A model generated the notes under the pieces. It saw nothing but the letters and a program-made list of their open reading frames with translations, had not been told where the DNA came from and made no database searches. The position numbers were made by a program, and so were the translations under genes. A stretch of DNA of 45,208 nucleotides from an uncultured Synechococcus sp. (GTDB lineage Bacteria > Cyanobacteriota > Cyanobacteriia > Phormidesmidales > Phormidesmidaceae): contig CALDSK010000247.1 in NCBI GenBank assembly GCA_937911865.1, forward strand, positions 1 to 45,208. The letters run 5' to 3'. Positions 25,701-32,795 of the stretch are shown here, piece by piece; position 1 is the stretch's first letter, and each line of letters begins with the position of its first letter.

Positions 25701-26180
25701 GATAACGACATTACGGCTAGCTCCGAATTTGGCATTGACGGCACAGTAGAAGTTAACAATATAGTTGCCGACCCTGGCGCTAGCCTAGTCATCCTACCTG
25801 AAGCCCCAGTAGATGCCGACAATCAGATCCAGGCGGCCTGTGGAAGTAACGCTGGCAGCCAGTTTATTGAGTCCGGACGAGGCGGACTACCGGTTTCTCC
25901 TAGCCAGTCGGTACATGCAGCTAGCCTATGGACAGATGTACGTCCAGTCGCTGATTTTTCTCATATCAACTACTCAGCCGCCACAGAATCACAGAGACCT
26001 GAGACGGCTAGAACAGAAGTCGGTACCTTAGTTGAAGCTGCCAGCTGGCAGATGAATACCAATGGGCAGATAGAGCTATCAGCAGCGACAGAAACCGCAA
26101 CGTCTTCTCAAAACAACATCAGCGCACTATCTTGTAATGCAATCTCAGCACGCCATTCTGGTAGCTTTTCTGCTCACTAA
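22767..26180 (+). CDS. Filamentous-haemagglutinin-type exoprotein (two-partner secretion)
   Basis: The 1137-residue protein has a signal peptide (MPHCLRHLVLGSVILLGWAL, cleavage near AIAQ) and an N-terminal TPS/haemagglutination domain (about 35-290) with the NPHGITFG motif at 125-132. Next comes a long beta-helix of about 60-80-residue repeats (GGNI..., LSVETxGxGDAGN, RIxAE...ATGxGGN). The C-terminus AACGSNAGSQFIESGRGGLP is typical of cyanobacterial members. It should be secreted through an outer-membrane TpsB pore, which is not in the window. The ATG at 22767 is chosen because the signal peptide begins there; a TTG at 22728 is less likely. The end overlaps the convergent gene by 62 nt. Confidence 0.92.
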   Translation: MPHCLRHLVLGSVILLGWALPESLQKKGAAIAQVVIPDTNSSSTTNTLVGDTGTFVITGGTQRLNTLFHSFTDFSPESQNVLFQLNNSQQAIEQVISRVTGTNSSFIDAQLALTGGNTPDLYLINPHGITFGANSSLSLPGSFTASTAETVLFEQGHSFSAIAPNSAPLLTVSTPTGLQFGNSPAAIALDRARLAVASTESLTLLGGNVVMTDGSLRAPGGHISLGGLSEAGIASTKGAAVTLSGERSNVTLNNTARVNVSAEQSGQIDVLAHNIQLLDGSRLQANIVAGGNLPTTAGGNITLNATGDTTLAAASAIQSEVKAGAVGQGGNINVTTQNLSLLENAQIIAGTNSTGTAGDVNIAASELILISGSSGGRQGRSAIFNNPSRSSNGQGGNISITANNLLIADGGGLSIEVLGAGSGGNITVTATKDINIDGISSGSSHINAEANRGSTGTGGNVTLNATNLNLTNGGNILLATEGSGDSGTLLIRASDSVNLTDTNADDGGSHINAESDRQATGSGGDVIIETTHLNIADGSTLSTETASSGDAGNIAIRASDTVNISSTRTPTVSRIDAKTSLRASGDGGAVTIETTDLNILGGGRISVETEGVGSGGSLLVSASGNITVSGANEIRNRSRIEADSEKRATGNGGNIVLETGSLYLSDSGLLSVETKGDGDAGNIDITAREDIILSGASQIGTSSRIAAAVRQGSTGQGGNLSIRANNLRILDGGRVSVETESSGDAGILDVQVTDTIEIAGVNQRKNTPSSLEAEVSTTATGNGGNLFLEARHLQVRNGGSLSVDTAGGGRGGNATIRAHSIELSGEAPVGNTPTQITATSLSDAPAGSLNIQTSLLSVADSSRIEVSSAGRGGAGNLIVNADQIRLDNNASLQALVVAGEQSNIILNATDLISLRRGSNIITNASGLASGGNIYLSAPIIIGLENSDIVANAVRGSGGNISLTTQGLFGLVFRDQLTPDNDITASSEFGIDGTVEVNNIVADPGASLVILPEAPVDADNQIQAACGSNAGSQFIESGRGGLPVSPSQSVHAASLWTDVRPVADFSHINYSAATESQRPETARTEVGTLVEAASWQMNTNGQIELSAATETATSSQNNISALSCNAISARHSGSFSAH

Positions 26181-26697
26181 GCGCTAACTCACTCTGTTTC
26201 ACAACACCAGAGAAAAGCGGAATACCCTCTCCCATCAAAAACGGATTCATTTTCAAAATTAAAGTATCTACCAGATCGCCTGCAAACAGCGTTGCGGCCA
26301 AGGTCGCACCACCACACAGCCAGATGTCTTTTCCAGGTTCGCTTTTCAGCGCAGCAACGCGTTCAACCGCATGCTGTGAAATCAACTCGACCTGACTATC
26401 GGGCGTTGAGTCAAAGCTAGTCGAAAAGAGATACTGTTTCAAATGTGAATAAGGGCTGCTCACCCCTTCTTTCAAACCAATTTCATAGGTTTTCCTTCCC
26501 ATGAGAACCGTATCAAACCGCTGATTTTCAGCCTGAATATTCATAGCAGTTCGTAGATGTGAAGGAACAGTTTCTGGAAAAGTAGAAAAGAGATCTTTCA
26601 GGTAATCACGATCTTGCGAAAAACCGTCATGAGATCCATCCAAATGAGCGATAAAGCCATCAAGACTACAGGCGACGTAGTAAACCAGTTCTCGCAT
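26119..26697 (-). CDS. Dihydrofolate reductase / RibD C-terminal family protein
   Basis: The 192-residue protein matches the RibD_C/DHFR-like family: MRELVYYVACSLDGFIA at the start, DTVLMGRKTYE (about 60-72), DIWLCGGATLAATLF (about 123-137) and LMGEGIPLFSG. Members are NADPH-dependent reductases, but the true substrate of this single-domain branch is seldom known. The ATG at 26697 has AAGGA about 9 nt upstream and the family's normal N-terminus, so it is preferred to the ATG at 26715. Its last 62 nt lie antisense to the end of the haemagglutinin gene. Confidence 0.9.
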   Translation of the reverse strand: MRELVYYVACSLDGFIAHLDGSHDGFSQDRDYLKDLFSTFPETVPSHLRTAMNIQAENQRFDTVLMGRKTYEIGLKEGVSSPYSHLKQYLFSTSFDSTPDSQVELISQHAVERVAALKSEPGKDIWLCGGATLAATLFAGDLVDTLILKMNPFLMGEGIPLFSGVVKQSELALSEQKSYQNGVLRLHYKIVR

Positions 26698-26839
26698 ATT
26701 AAATTCCTTATTCAAAAAAAATTCAAAACAGGGTGAGCAAATGAGTCGCGCAACGAATACGGGCGCTCAGCACATACCCTTGTTCTAACCAAGGCTAACT
26801 ATTAAGAGCAGCCGTAGTGGGAATCTTAATATAGCGATA

Positions 26840-26872
26840 CTTCCCGAGAAATTCTCGATTAGGGCTTATAGT
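26840..26872 (+). promoter_or_regulatory. Promoter-like element, copy C (toward SulP transporter)
   Basis: CTTCCC, 7 nt (GAGAAAT), TCTCGATT, 6 nt (AGGGCT), TATAGT. A near-perfect -10 hexamer ends about 50 nt before the ATG at 26922. Here the core contains a clear dyad, CGAGAA-A-TTCTCG. Confidence 0.65.
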
Positions 26873-26921
26873 CAACTCGGCCCGGCTAGTTCATATTGAC
26901 CACCTATATAAAAACAAAACT

Positions 26922-28319
26922 ATGCGTTTTATTCCAGATACTTTTACACTCAAAGAGATCGCCCGCCAGTTCAATCGCTGGGCTCAACCCGCTTCTCGTG
27001 CTTCACCAGCAGGTGAAATGCACTCAGCCACCGAAACTGAAACTATTCTCTCTGCGGTGGCTATCGGTGTGACCACCGGCACATTAGGCATTCTCTTCGA
27101 TCTATCATTTGCCGTCCTCATTTTCTCCAATACGCTTTCAGACTATCTCTCCGCTGGCATCGGCTTTATTCTCTTCAGCGCCGCTGCAACCCGTATCATG
27201 GTTGGGCTGATGAGTTCTTTTCCAGGCATGGTCGCAGACTTAGCAGGCATTCCGACTGCCATTCTAGCCTGGAGCACGGGCATGGTAATCCGGCAGATGC
27301 CGACGACAGCGACCTCAGCAGAACTCCTCGTCACTGTAATCGTGACCATCGCGATTACCTCGCTACTTACCGGCATCTTTCTTTGGGTCATCGGTGCGCT
27401 CAGGCTCGGCAACGTCGTGCGCTTGCTGCCAGACGCCGTCATTGGTGGGTTTATTGCCAGCAGCGGTTGGCTTCTGGTAAAGGGAGCCTTTGAGGTGCTA
27501 ACAGGACAAAAATTAGAGATCGCATCCTTACTCAGCTTCAGCCAGTCCATCAGCCCTATCCAGTGGCTACCTGGTTTATTGCTAGCTATCTACTTATTGA
27601 TCATCACTCGCCACCGCAGCCACTCCTTAGCCGTTGCCAGCAGCCTAATCGTTGCCATTGCGCTTTTCTACGCCTGCTTAGGCTTCACGGGCATTTCTCT
27701 TAGCCAGGCCAACACCGAAGGGCTCACCTTAGGAATTCCCCCACTGCAAACGACCTGGCAGCTGCTCAGCTGGTCAGATCTCTCCCAAATCCACTGGCAG
27801 GCCATTGGTAGCCAATGGATGTGCTCAGGCACCGTCAGCGTTCTAACCGCTGTCCTGTTGCTCATGAACGTTAAAGGAATGCAGGTTGTCCTCAAACGCG
27901 ACATCGATATTAATCACGAGCTCAAAGTCGCTGGCAGTGCCAACATCATGATGGGACTCGGCGGTGGCATTCTCTCTTTTCAGTCGCTGGGGCGCTCTAT
28001 CATGGCCCACAAAATGGGGGGTCGTACCCGCTTGGTGACACTAGTCGGTGCCGCTACATTTATCGTTTTACCACTGCTGTTTTCGTCTTGGCTTACCTAT
28101 TTCCCAACCCCTATTCTGGGCGGGCTTCTGCTCTACCTTGGGCTATCGGCACTCACAGAATGGGTGTATCGGGCACGCAAAAAGCTCTCTAGAGTAGATT
28201 ACGGTTTAGTACAGCTAATTTGGCTGGTCAGTGGAATCGTAGGATTCTTACAGGGGCTCGCCCTGGGTTGGGCGATCGCAATCGGACTAGGAATCTACCA
28301 ATCGGCAAAAGCAAAGTAA
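26922..28319 (+). CDS. SulP-family anion transporter without STAS domain
   Basis: The 465-residue inner-membrane protein has about 10-12 hydrophobic helices and SulP-like features: SSFPGMVADLAGIPTAILA near residue 98 and GGGILSFQSLGRSIMAHKMGGRTR near 345. SulP proteins carry sulfate, bicarbonate or other anions, often with sodium. Most end in a cytoplasmic STAS domain of about 100-150 residues; here the protein stops after the last helix (LGIYQSAKAK). The substrate is therefore open. Promoter-like copy C lies just upstream. Short AGCAAARTARR-type repeats follow the stop at 28310-28365. Confidence 0.88.
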   Translation: MRFIPDTFTLKEIARQFNRWAQPASRASPAGEMHSATETETILSAVAIGVTTGTLGILFDLSFAVLIFSNTLSDYLSAGIGFILFSAAATRIMVGLMSSFPGMVADLAGIPTAILAWSTGMVIRQMPTTATSAELLVTVIVTIAITSLLTGIFLWVIGALRLGNVVRLLPDAVIGGFIASSGWLLVKGAFEVLTGQKLEIASLLSFSQSISPIQWLPGLLLAIYLLIITRHRSHSLAVASSLIVAIALFYACLGFTGISLSQANTEGLTLGIPPLQTTWQLLSWSDLSQIHWQAIGSQWMCSGTVSVLTAVLLLMNVKGMQVVLKRDIDINHELKVAGSANIMMGLGGGILSFQSLGRSIMAHKMGGRTRLVTLVGAATFIVLPLLFSSWLTYFPTPILGGLLLYLGLSALTEWVYRARKKLSRVDYGLVQLIWLVSGIVGFLQGLALGWAIAIGLGIYQSAKAK

Positions 28320-28366
28320 ACGAAAGCAAAGTAGGCAAAATAAATAGTAAGCAAAATAAGTAGTCC
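28308..28366 (+). repeat. Short imperfect repeats after the transporter stop
   Basis: Variants of GCAAAGTAAACGAAAG, GCAAAGTAGGCAAAAT and AAGCAAAATAAGTAGT follow one another across the stop codon, resembling slippage duplications. Confidence 0.55.
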
Positions 28367-28379
28367 AGAAACCTAGCCA

Positions 28380-30092
28380 TCAGAGCTTCTCAGAGCGACT
28401 AGCAGACTTGGGCAAGCAAACCTTAAATCGAGTACCTTTTCCTGCCTGGCTACTAACCTCAATAGTTCCGTTGTGTAGATCCAGCGCGGTCTTCACAATC
28501 TTTAACCCCAGTCCCGTGCCGGTAATCGTCCCTACGTTGCCCCCTCGGCTAAACGGCTGAAACAACCGCGCTTTGTCTGCTTCAGGGATACCAATACCCG
28601 AATCTTTAATAGAACAGACTATCTGAGTCTCATCACCAATTAGATAAATCTGCACATCACCGCCTTCAGGAGAATATTTAATCGCATTGGACAACAAATT
28701 AGAAAAAATTTGCTGAATCAGACCGCGATCGCCCTCAAAACCCTTCAAGTTACCGCGAACTCTTAGAAGTAAACGATGCTTCACCGTCGTCTGCTGATCA
28801 GCAATCAGCTTAGAGAGAAATTCACCCATATTCAGAGGAACAGGCTTTATTTTAATCTCATTCAGGTCAGAACGATGAACAATCAGCATGTCATTAACCA
28901 AAGCCGATAGATGCTTCGACTTTCTGGTGATAATGCCAATTAGGTTTTCTCTTACCGCTCGATCGAGACTATCAAAGTGGTTCTGGAGCAGAGCAGCCGC
29001 ACCCTGAATAGCGGTCAAAGGAGAATTGTACTCGTGAGAAACCGTCGCAATAATTTGAGATTTGAACCGATTGAGCGTTTTTTCTTTTTCTAAGGCAGCT
29101 TGGGTAGTCGCCAGTAGCTCAGCATGTTGGATGGCGATCGCACAGTGAATAGACAAAGCCTCTAGCATACGAATCTCGTCAGGCTGCCAGTGTCTAGTCG
29201 CAGAGCACTGCTGAGCCACCATTAGTCCCCACAGCCGATTAGAGTGCCGAGAAGGCAACGGGTCTTTCTCTGACAGACTGTGTTCTATCAGCGACAAACG
29301 CTCAGTTTGCGCAGCGCCCATCAAGATAGGCACGGCCAGAATCGCCTTGACCTCAAACCGCTCTAGCAGAGCCACATGACAAGGATCTAGCCCTTCGCTA
29401 TAGATATCAGCCACCACCTGCTTACGTCCCTGGCGATATTTCTCAGCGCCCTGCTGCTGGAAGTATGTATCTTCAACCGTTTTCCCCAGCGTTTTGCACC
29501 AGCGATCGCCAACCGATTCAGCAATGATCTGGCCGCTCATATCAGGCGCAAACTGATAGGCTAAAACGCGATCGCACTGCAAAAGACTACGCACTTCACT
29601 CACCGCTGTGTTCAGCGTCGTGCTTAGCTCTAAAGAATGACGAATTTGAAACGCAATCTGCGCAATCAGCTTTTGCTGCTCTTCCTTCTTCTTCAGGCGC
29701 TGGCGTAGCTCCGTTTGCGAAATCGCATTGCGAACTGTCCGCTGTAACGTCAACTGCTTAAGATGGTCTTTAACCAAATATTCCTGAGCACCCCCTTTTA
29801 GCGCCCGCACAGCCACCCGCTCATCGCCATGAGCTGTCAGCATAATCACCGCAGCAGTTGGCTGCTGAACTCTCAAAGCCTCTAAAACCTCTAGCCCGCT
29901 CATATCGGGCAGCAAAAAATCTAGCAAGACAACATCAAAACGCTGCCGTAGGGCAAGCGCCAAGGCGGCTTCTCCACTGCCAACTTCACTCAAGTCATAC
30001 TGCTGGTTAGCGTCTCGCTGCAAATAGCGACGGTAGGCAAACCGATCGGCTTCAGAGTCATCAACAATTAGCAATGTCTTGGTTGTCTTCAT
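28380..30092 (-). CDS. Response-regulator / bilin-type GAF / histidine kinase (cyanobacteriochrome-like)
   Basis: With the ATG at 30092 the protein has 570 residues. A receiver domain comes first (phospho-Asp58, VVLLDFLLPDMSG), then a phytochrome/cyanobacteriochrome-like GAF domain (about 150-330), HisKA (His353, SHEYNSPL) and HATPase_c (NLLSNAIKYSPEGG, DSGIGIPEAD, GTGLGL). The GAF domain shows CDRVLAYQF, AESVG, and GLDPCHVALLERF with the canonical bilin-ligating Cys238-His239 pair, plus LWGLMVAQQC. The DXCF second cysteine is replaced by Tyr (EDTYFQ). An insert follows AVPIL. This predicts a soluble light-sensing kinase, though bilin binding is inferred. A TTG at 30125 is a weaker start. It lies downstream of cpcL on the same strand, after a terminator. 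Confidence 0.9.
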   Translation of the reverse strand: MKTTKTLLIVDDSEADRFAYRRYLQRDANQQYDLSEVGSGEAALALALRQRFDVVLLDFLLPDMSGLEVLEALRVQQPTAAVIMLTAHGDERVAVRALKGGAQEYLVKDHLKQLTLQRTVRNAISQTELRQRLKKKEEQQKLIAQIAFQIRHSLELSTTLNTAVSEVRSLLQCDRVLAYQFAPDMSGQIIAESVGDRWCKTLGKTVEDTYFQQQGAEKYRQGRKQVVADIYSEGLDPCHVALLERFEVKAILAVPILMGAAQTERLSLIEHSLSEKDPLPSRHSNRLWGLMVAQQCSATRHWQPDEIRMLEALSIHCAIAIQHAELLATTQAALEKEKTLNRFKSQIIATVSHEYNSPLTAIQGAAALLQNHFDSLDRAVRENLIGIITRKSKHLSALVNDMLIVHRSDLNEIKIKPVPLNMGEFLSKLIADQQTTVKHRLLLRVRGNLKGFEGDRGLIQQIFSNLLSNAIKYSPEGGDVQIYLIGDETQIVCSIKDSGIGIPEADKARLFQPFSRGGNVGTITGTGLGLKIVKTALDLHNGTIEVSSQAGKGTRFKVCLPKSASRSEKL

Positions 30093-30305
30093 ATAACGCG
30101 AGGCATCGAGAAAAATACCAGACAACGGGTAACGCTTTCATTTTATCGATACAGTCAGCAAAGCCCAAGGAAAACATAAGGGCAAGCCATAAAAAGCTTA
30201 TGAATAAAGATAACTATCCATTATTTTCGCATATTGGAACAAACCAGCTTAAAACGACAGGCCGAAGGAGCATAGCCAAAGAAGCATAAATGCATCGTTC
30301 TCAAC

Positions 30306-30342
30306 AAAAAAGACTCTTGAGCAATAGTCAAGAGTCTTTTTT
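30306..30342. terminator. Bidirectional Rho-independent terminator after cpcL
   Basis: AAAAAAGACTCTTGA (30306-30320) and TCAAGAGTCTTTTTT (30328-30342) are perfect mirror arms with loop GCAATAG. The A-run on one side and T-run on the other give a U-tract in both directions. It lies about 46 nt after the cpcL stop. Confidence 0.92.
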
Positions 30343-30388
30343 ACTATTTTGACAGCTACACCATCGCCTATTGCGATCCGCAAAAAAC

Positions 30389-31129
30389 TTACAAACTGAT
30401 CCATCCGAACCAGGAAAGCACTACGGCCAGGCTAAGCGCTAAAAGGGAAACGCCTCCCACTTTCGCAACCCAACCGGCAATTTGTAAAACAAACTTAGGC
30501 GGCAGATAGGGCGTGCCTGCAACTTCACGATTAGCAGAGAAGTCATTACCCAACGCCTCTAATCTAGCTAAATGGTCAGAACCATAGCGAGGCATCCGCT
30601 CAAAAGGCAACTCTCCTGACGAGCGTTGAACCAGCACCCGCCGTCTTTGGTAAGGCACCGTATCAAGCCCAAAATTCTCTAGATACTCATCGCTTTCTAG
30701 TAGCGCTGACACAAAACCTTCCAAGCCTTCTGTCGCCAGCACTATAGACCAGGCAAGCACCTCGCGATTATCATAGACATCGCGCCCTAACACACGTTGA
30801 ATGCACATCCGGACAAAGCGATAATTATTGTTGCACTCATAGTTACGACGGCGAAATGTATCAGAAAGCAATAGCCCTTTAACAAAATCCCTAACGGTGA
30901 TTTGATTTGCTACCAGCTGAGATTCTAGAAAGCGCTCGCGAGTGCTCACCAAAACCTGCTGCTCATTAAAGATGCGGCGGTAAGCAGCCAAAATCAAGCT
31001 GTCAAGCTCTTGCCCCGAGAGTAACAGAGATGTGGAATATTGGTAGGGCTGCTCATCTCCAGGAACTTCAAACCCTTTCACCCTCTGATTTTGGCTAGAA
31101 ACGGGATAGCTTAGCAGTGGTAAAGACAT
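30389..31129 (-). CDS. cpcL: Phycobilisome rod linker of CpcL (CpcG2) type, membrane-anchored
   Basis: The 246-residue protein has a PBS linker domain (about 15-155; LILAAYRRIFNEQQVL, VRDFVKGLLLSDTFRRR, NNYRFVRMCIQRVLGRDVY). Unlike CpcG1-type linkers it ends in a hydrophobic helix (about 217-241, VSLLALSLAVVLSWFGW). This tail defines CpcL/CpcG2, which anchors phycocyanin rods to the thylakoid membrane and feeds energy to photosystem I (established in Synechocystis and Anabaena). GGAG lies about 9 nt before the ATG. A strong terminator follows. No cpc operon is adjacent, which is usual for cpcL. The neighbouring bilin-type sensor kinase is a candidate regulator. Confidence 0.93.
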   Translation of the reverse strand: MSLPLLSYPVSSQNQRVKGFEVPGDEQPYQYSTSLLLSGQELDSLILAAYRRIFNEQQVLVSTRERFLESQLVANQITVRDFVKGLLLSDTFRRRNYECNNNYRFVRMCIQRVLGRDVYDNREVLAWSIVLATEGLEGFVSALLESDEYLENFGLDTVPYQRRRVLVQRSSGELPFERMPRYGSDHLARLEALGNDFSANREVAGTPYLPPKFVLQIAGWVAKVGGVSLLALSLAVVLSWFGWISL

Positions 31130-31158
31130 AGAAGGGCTCCAAGTGTAAAATACTCATC

Positions 31159-31176
31159 TCAAAACGCATCAAAACG
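31159..31176. promoter_or_regulatory. Direct repeat TCAAAACG x2 with 10-bp period upstream of cpcL
   Basis: TCAAAACG at 31159-31166 and again at 31169-31176, one helical turn apart, 30-47 nt before the cpcL start. Such spacing suits OmpR/PhoB-class response regulators, but function is inferred. Confidence 0.4.
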
Positions 31177-31433
31177 TAATAGGTATTTATGCTTATCTGC
31201 ATTTTCTTTACTAAAGCATAGTAGGCTTGTCAGCCATGACTATAAATCGTTAAGAAAATGAAACACATAAGAAACTGCAGTGCTTTCAATCATGAAACAG
31301 AGGGTGGGCCAGCGCTCTGGTCCATAAACATTCCGTACTATCTGTACCCATAGTGTTTTTAGTGTTTTCTGGTTATTTACAAGGTGGCCGCAAGAAAGAC
31401 CGCGCTGCTTGCACTTAACAGAACTGCATTTAA

Positions 31434-31475
31434 CAATTTGACAGCTTTGAGCTGTCAATCAAAGCTGTCAAGTTG
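31434..31475. repeat. Three-arm element able to form two exclusive hairpins
   Basis: TTGACAGCTTTGA (31438-31450) pairs perfectly with TCAAAGCTGTCAA (31459-31471); the flanks CAAT/GTTG extend the stem with one wobble. Alternatively, the first nine bases pair with AGCTGTCAA at 31450-31458 with a 3-nt loop. It lies about 300 nt upstream of cpcL and 360 nt upstream of eboA. Confidence 0.7.
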
Positions 31476-31810
31476 TTGCTTCCTTCAGCAGAAGAAAACA
31501 GTCGAAGAGAGAAGATAAAAAGCACAGAGAAAACAACAACCGACTACGTGTATTTATTTACGCCATGGAAAACAATAGATACCTTGCAATACATCAAAAA
31601 ACTTAAATGGGTGTATTTTTTCGCAAGCAGTTCAGTATATTCACTAATTTTTCACGTTCTGATTAAGATTATTTGCGCTCGTACGTGCGTACCCTCCCCC
31701 GCATAGTGCGATTTCGATATAACTAGCGTGGGCCTTATGTCTGAAATATCCTTGTATTTACGAAAACAGATTGTCCAAAGGGAACAATTGTTTCAATCCA
31801 TCTGTTTGGT

Positions 31811-31830
31811 TCTATTAGATTCTATTAACT
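31811..31830 (+). repeat. 10-bp tandem duplication at the eboA start
   Basis: TCTATTAGAT and TCTATTAACT lie end to end immediately before the eboA ATG, where a ribosome-binding site would be expected; no clear Shine-Dalgarno sequence remains. Confidence 0.7.
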
Positions 31831-32730
31831 ATGGCCTCTACAGCTGATATCTCTCAAGCTAAAGCGCTGCTCTACCATTGGCTTGAGCAACAGATGCCTA
31901 CAGAAAAGCTGGGCTGGCTAAAAAACAAGCTAGAGCAAATCGCCGACACCGATTCAGATCGCCTACTATTCACAACCTTCAGCTCAATTCCTCGATACAC
32001 CACCAAAGCGGACTTACAGCTGACAGAGGCCGATCTGCAAACCGCTAACACCATTAGATCGGGGTGGAGGCCTAAAAATTGGAGTCTAGATCAAGCCGGG
32101 CGGACTCTGTTGCTTTTATCTTTACCGGCTGACAATGGCAGTCAGTATCGCGCCCGGGTCGAAAAGTTATTTGCGACAGCCGACGTGAGCGAGCAAATAG
32201 CCCTCTATCAAAGTCTGCCGCTGTTTCCTCACCCAGAACTGTTCATTAGCCGCGCAGCAGAAGGACTACGAACCAGTATGACAGCCGTGTTCAACGCTGT
32301 TGCGCTCAACAATCCTTTCCCAGCAGACTACTTCGAGACACCCGCTTGGAATCAAATGATTCTAAAATCAGTCTTCGTCGATAGTCCTCTCCATTTAATT
32401 CAACAGCTCGATCAGCGAGCCAACGCTGAGCTAGCCCGCATGCTCTCTGACTACGCCCACGAGAGGTGGGCCGCCAAACGCCAAGTCACACCCGAGCTGT
32501 GGCGATTGATTGGACCCTTCATCAACGATCAGTTTCTCGCAGACCTAAAACATGCTTTGAACAGCCCTGATAAAAGTCAACAGCTAGCAGCAGCGATCGC
32601 CTGTGTTCAGTCACCCGAACCCTCAGCGCAAACGCTGCTATCGCACCATCCTCAGCTGAAGACAGAAATCGCGGCCAATCAGCTGGACTGGGACCAATTT
32701 AGTCAACGATATCTAGCTACCGCTAGCTAG
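31831..32730 (+). CDS. eboA: EboA domain protein
   Basis: The 299-residue, largely helical soluble protein begins the ebo gene order and resembles EboA (LLFTTFSSIPRYTTKADLQL; HPELFISRAAEGLRTSM; NPFPADYFETPAWNQMILK). EboA has no known biochemical activity; the ebo cluster as a whole is needed to move the scytonemin monomer to the periplasm in Nostoc punctiforme, and related clusters occur in other bacteria and some algae. No signal peptide or membrane helix is seen. It is followed after 65 nt by eboB. No Shine-Dalgarno sequence is evident before the ATG. Confidence 0.88.
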   Translation: MASTADISQAKALLYHWLEQQMPTEKLGWLKNKLEQIADTDSDRLLFTTFSSIPRYTTKADLQLTEADLQTANTIRSGWRPKNWSLDQAGRTLLLLSLPADNGSQYRARVEKLFATADVSEQIALYQSLPLFPHPELFISRAAEGLRTSMTAVFNAVALNNPFPADYFETPAWNQMILKSVFVDSPLHLIQQLDQRANAELARMLSDYAHERWAAKRQVTPELWRLIGPFINDQFLADLKHALNSPDKSQQLAAAIACVQSPEPSAQTLLSHHPQLKTEIAANQLDWDQFSQRYLATAS

Positions 32731-32795
32731 CTGCTCTATTACCGTCTCATTCTTGACAGACACCAATCACAAAGCCTTCCTTAACGGCCAATACC

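Larger units (their letters stand above)
31130..31830. other. 700-base divergent region between cpcL and eboA
   Basis: No gene is convincing. Near cpcL there is a 10-bp-phased direct repeat (31159-31176). In the middle is an alternative-hairpin element (31434-31475). Just before eboA is a 10-bp tandem repeat (31811-31830). AT-rich runs near 31540-31680 could hold the eboA promoter. Possible reading frames of 72-77 residues here show no family resemblance or ribosome-binding site. Confidence 0.5.

Noticed and set aside
31244..31254. AAATCGTTAAG upstream of cpcL, resembling (reverse strand) the CcaR site CTTTNCNATTT
   Set aside because: Only one copy, with a mismatch, while the known operator is a tandem repeat; not reported as a binding site.
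31240..31706. Two possible 72-77-residue reading frames in the cpcL-eboA gap
   Set aside because: No ribosome-binding site, no family resemblance, and one runs through the hairpin element.
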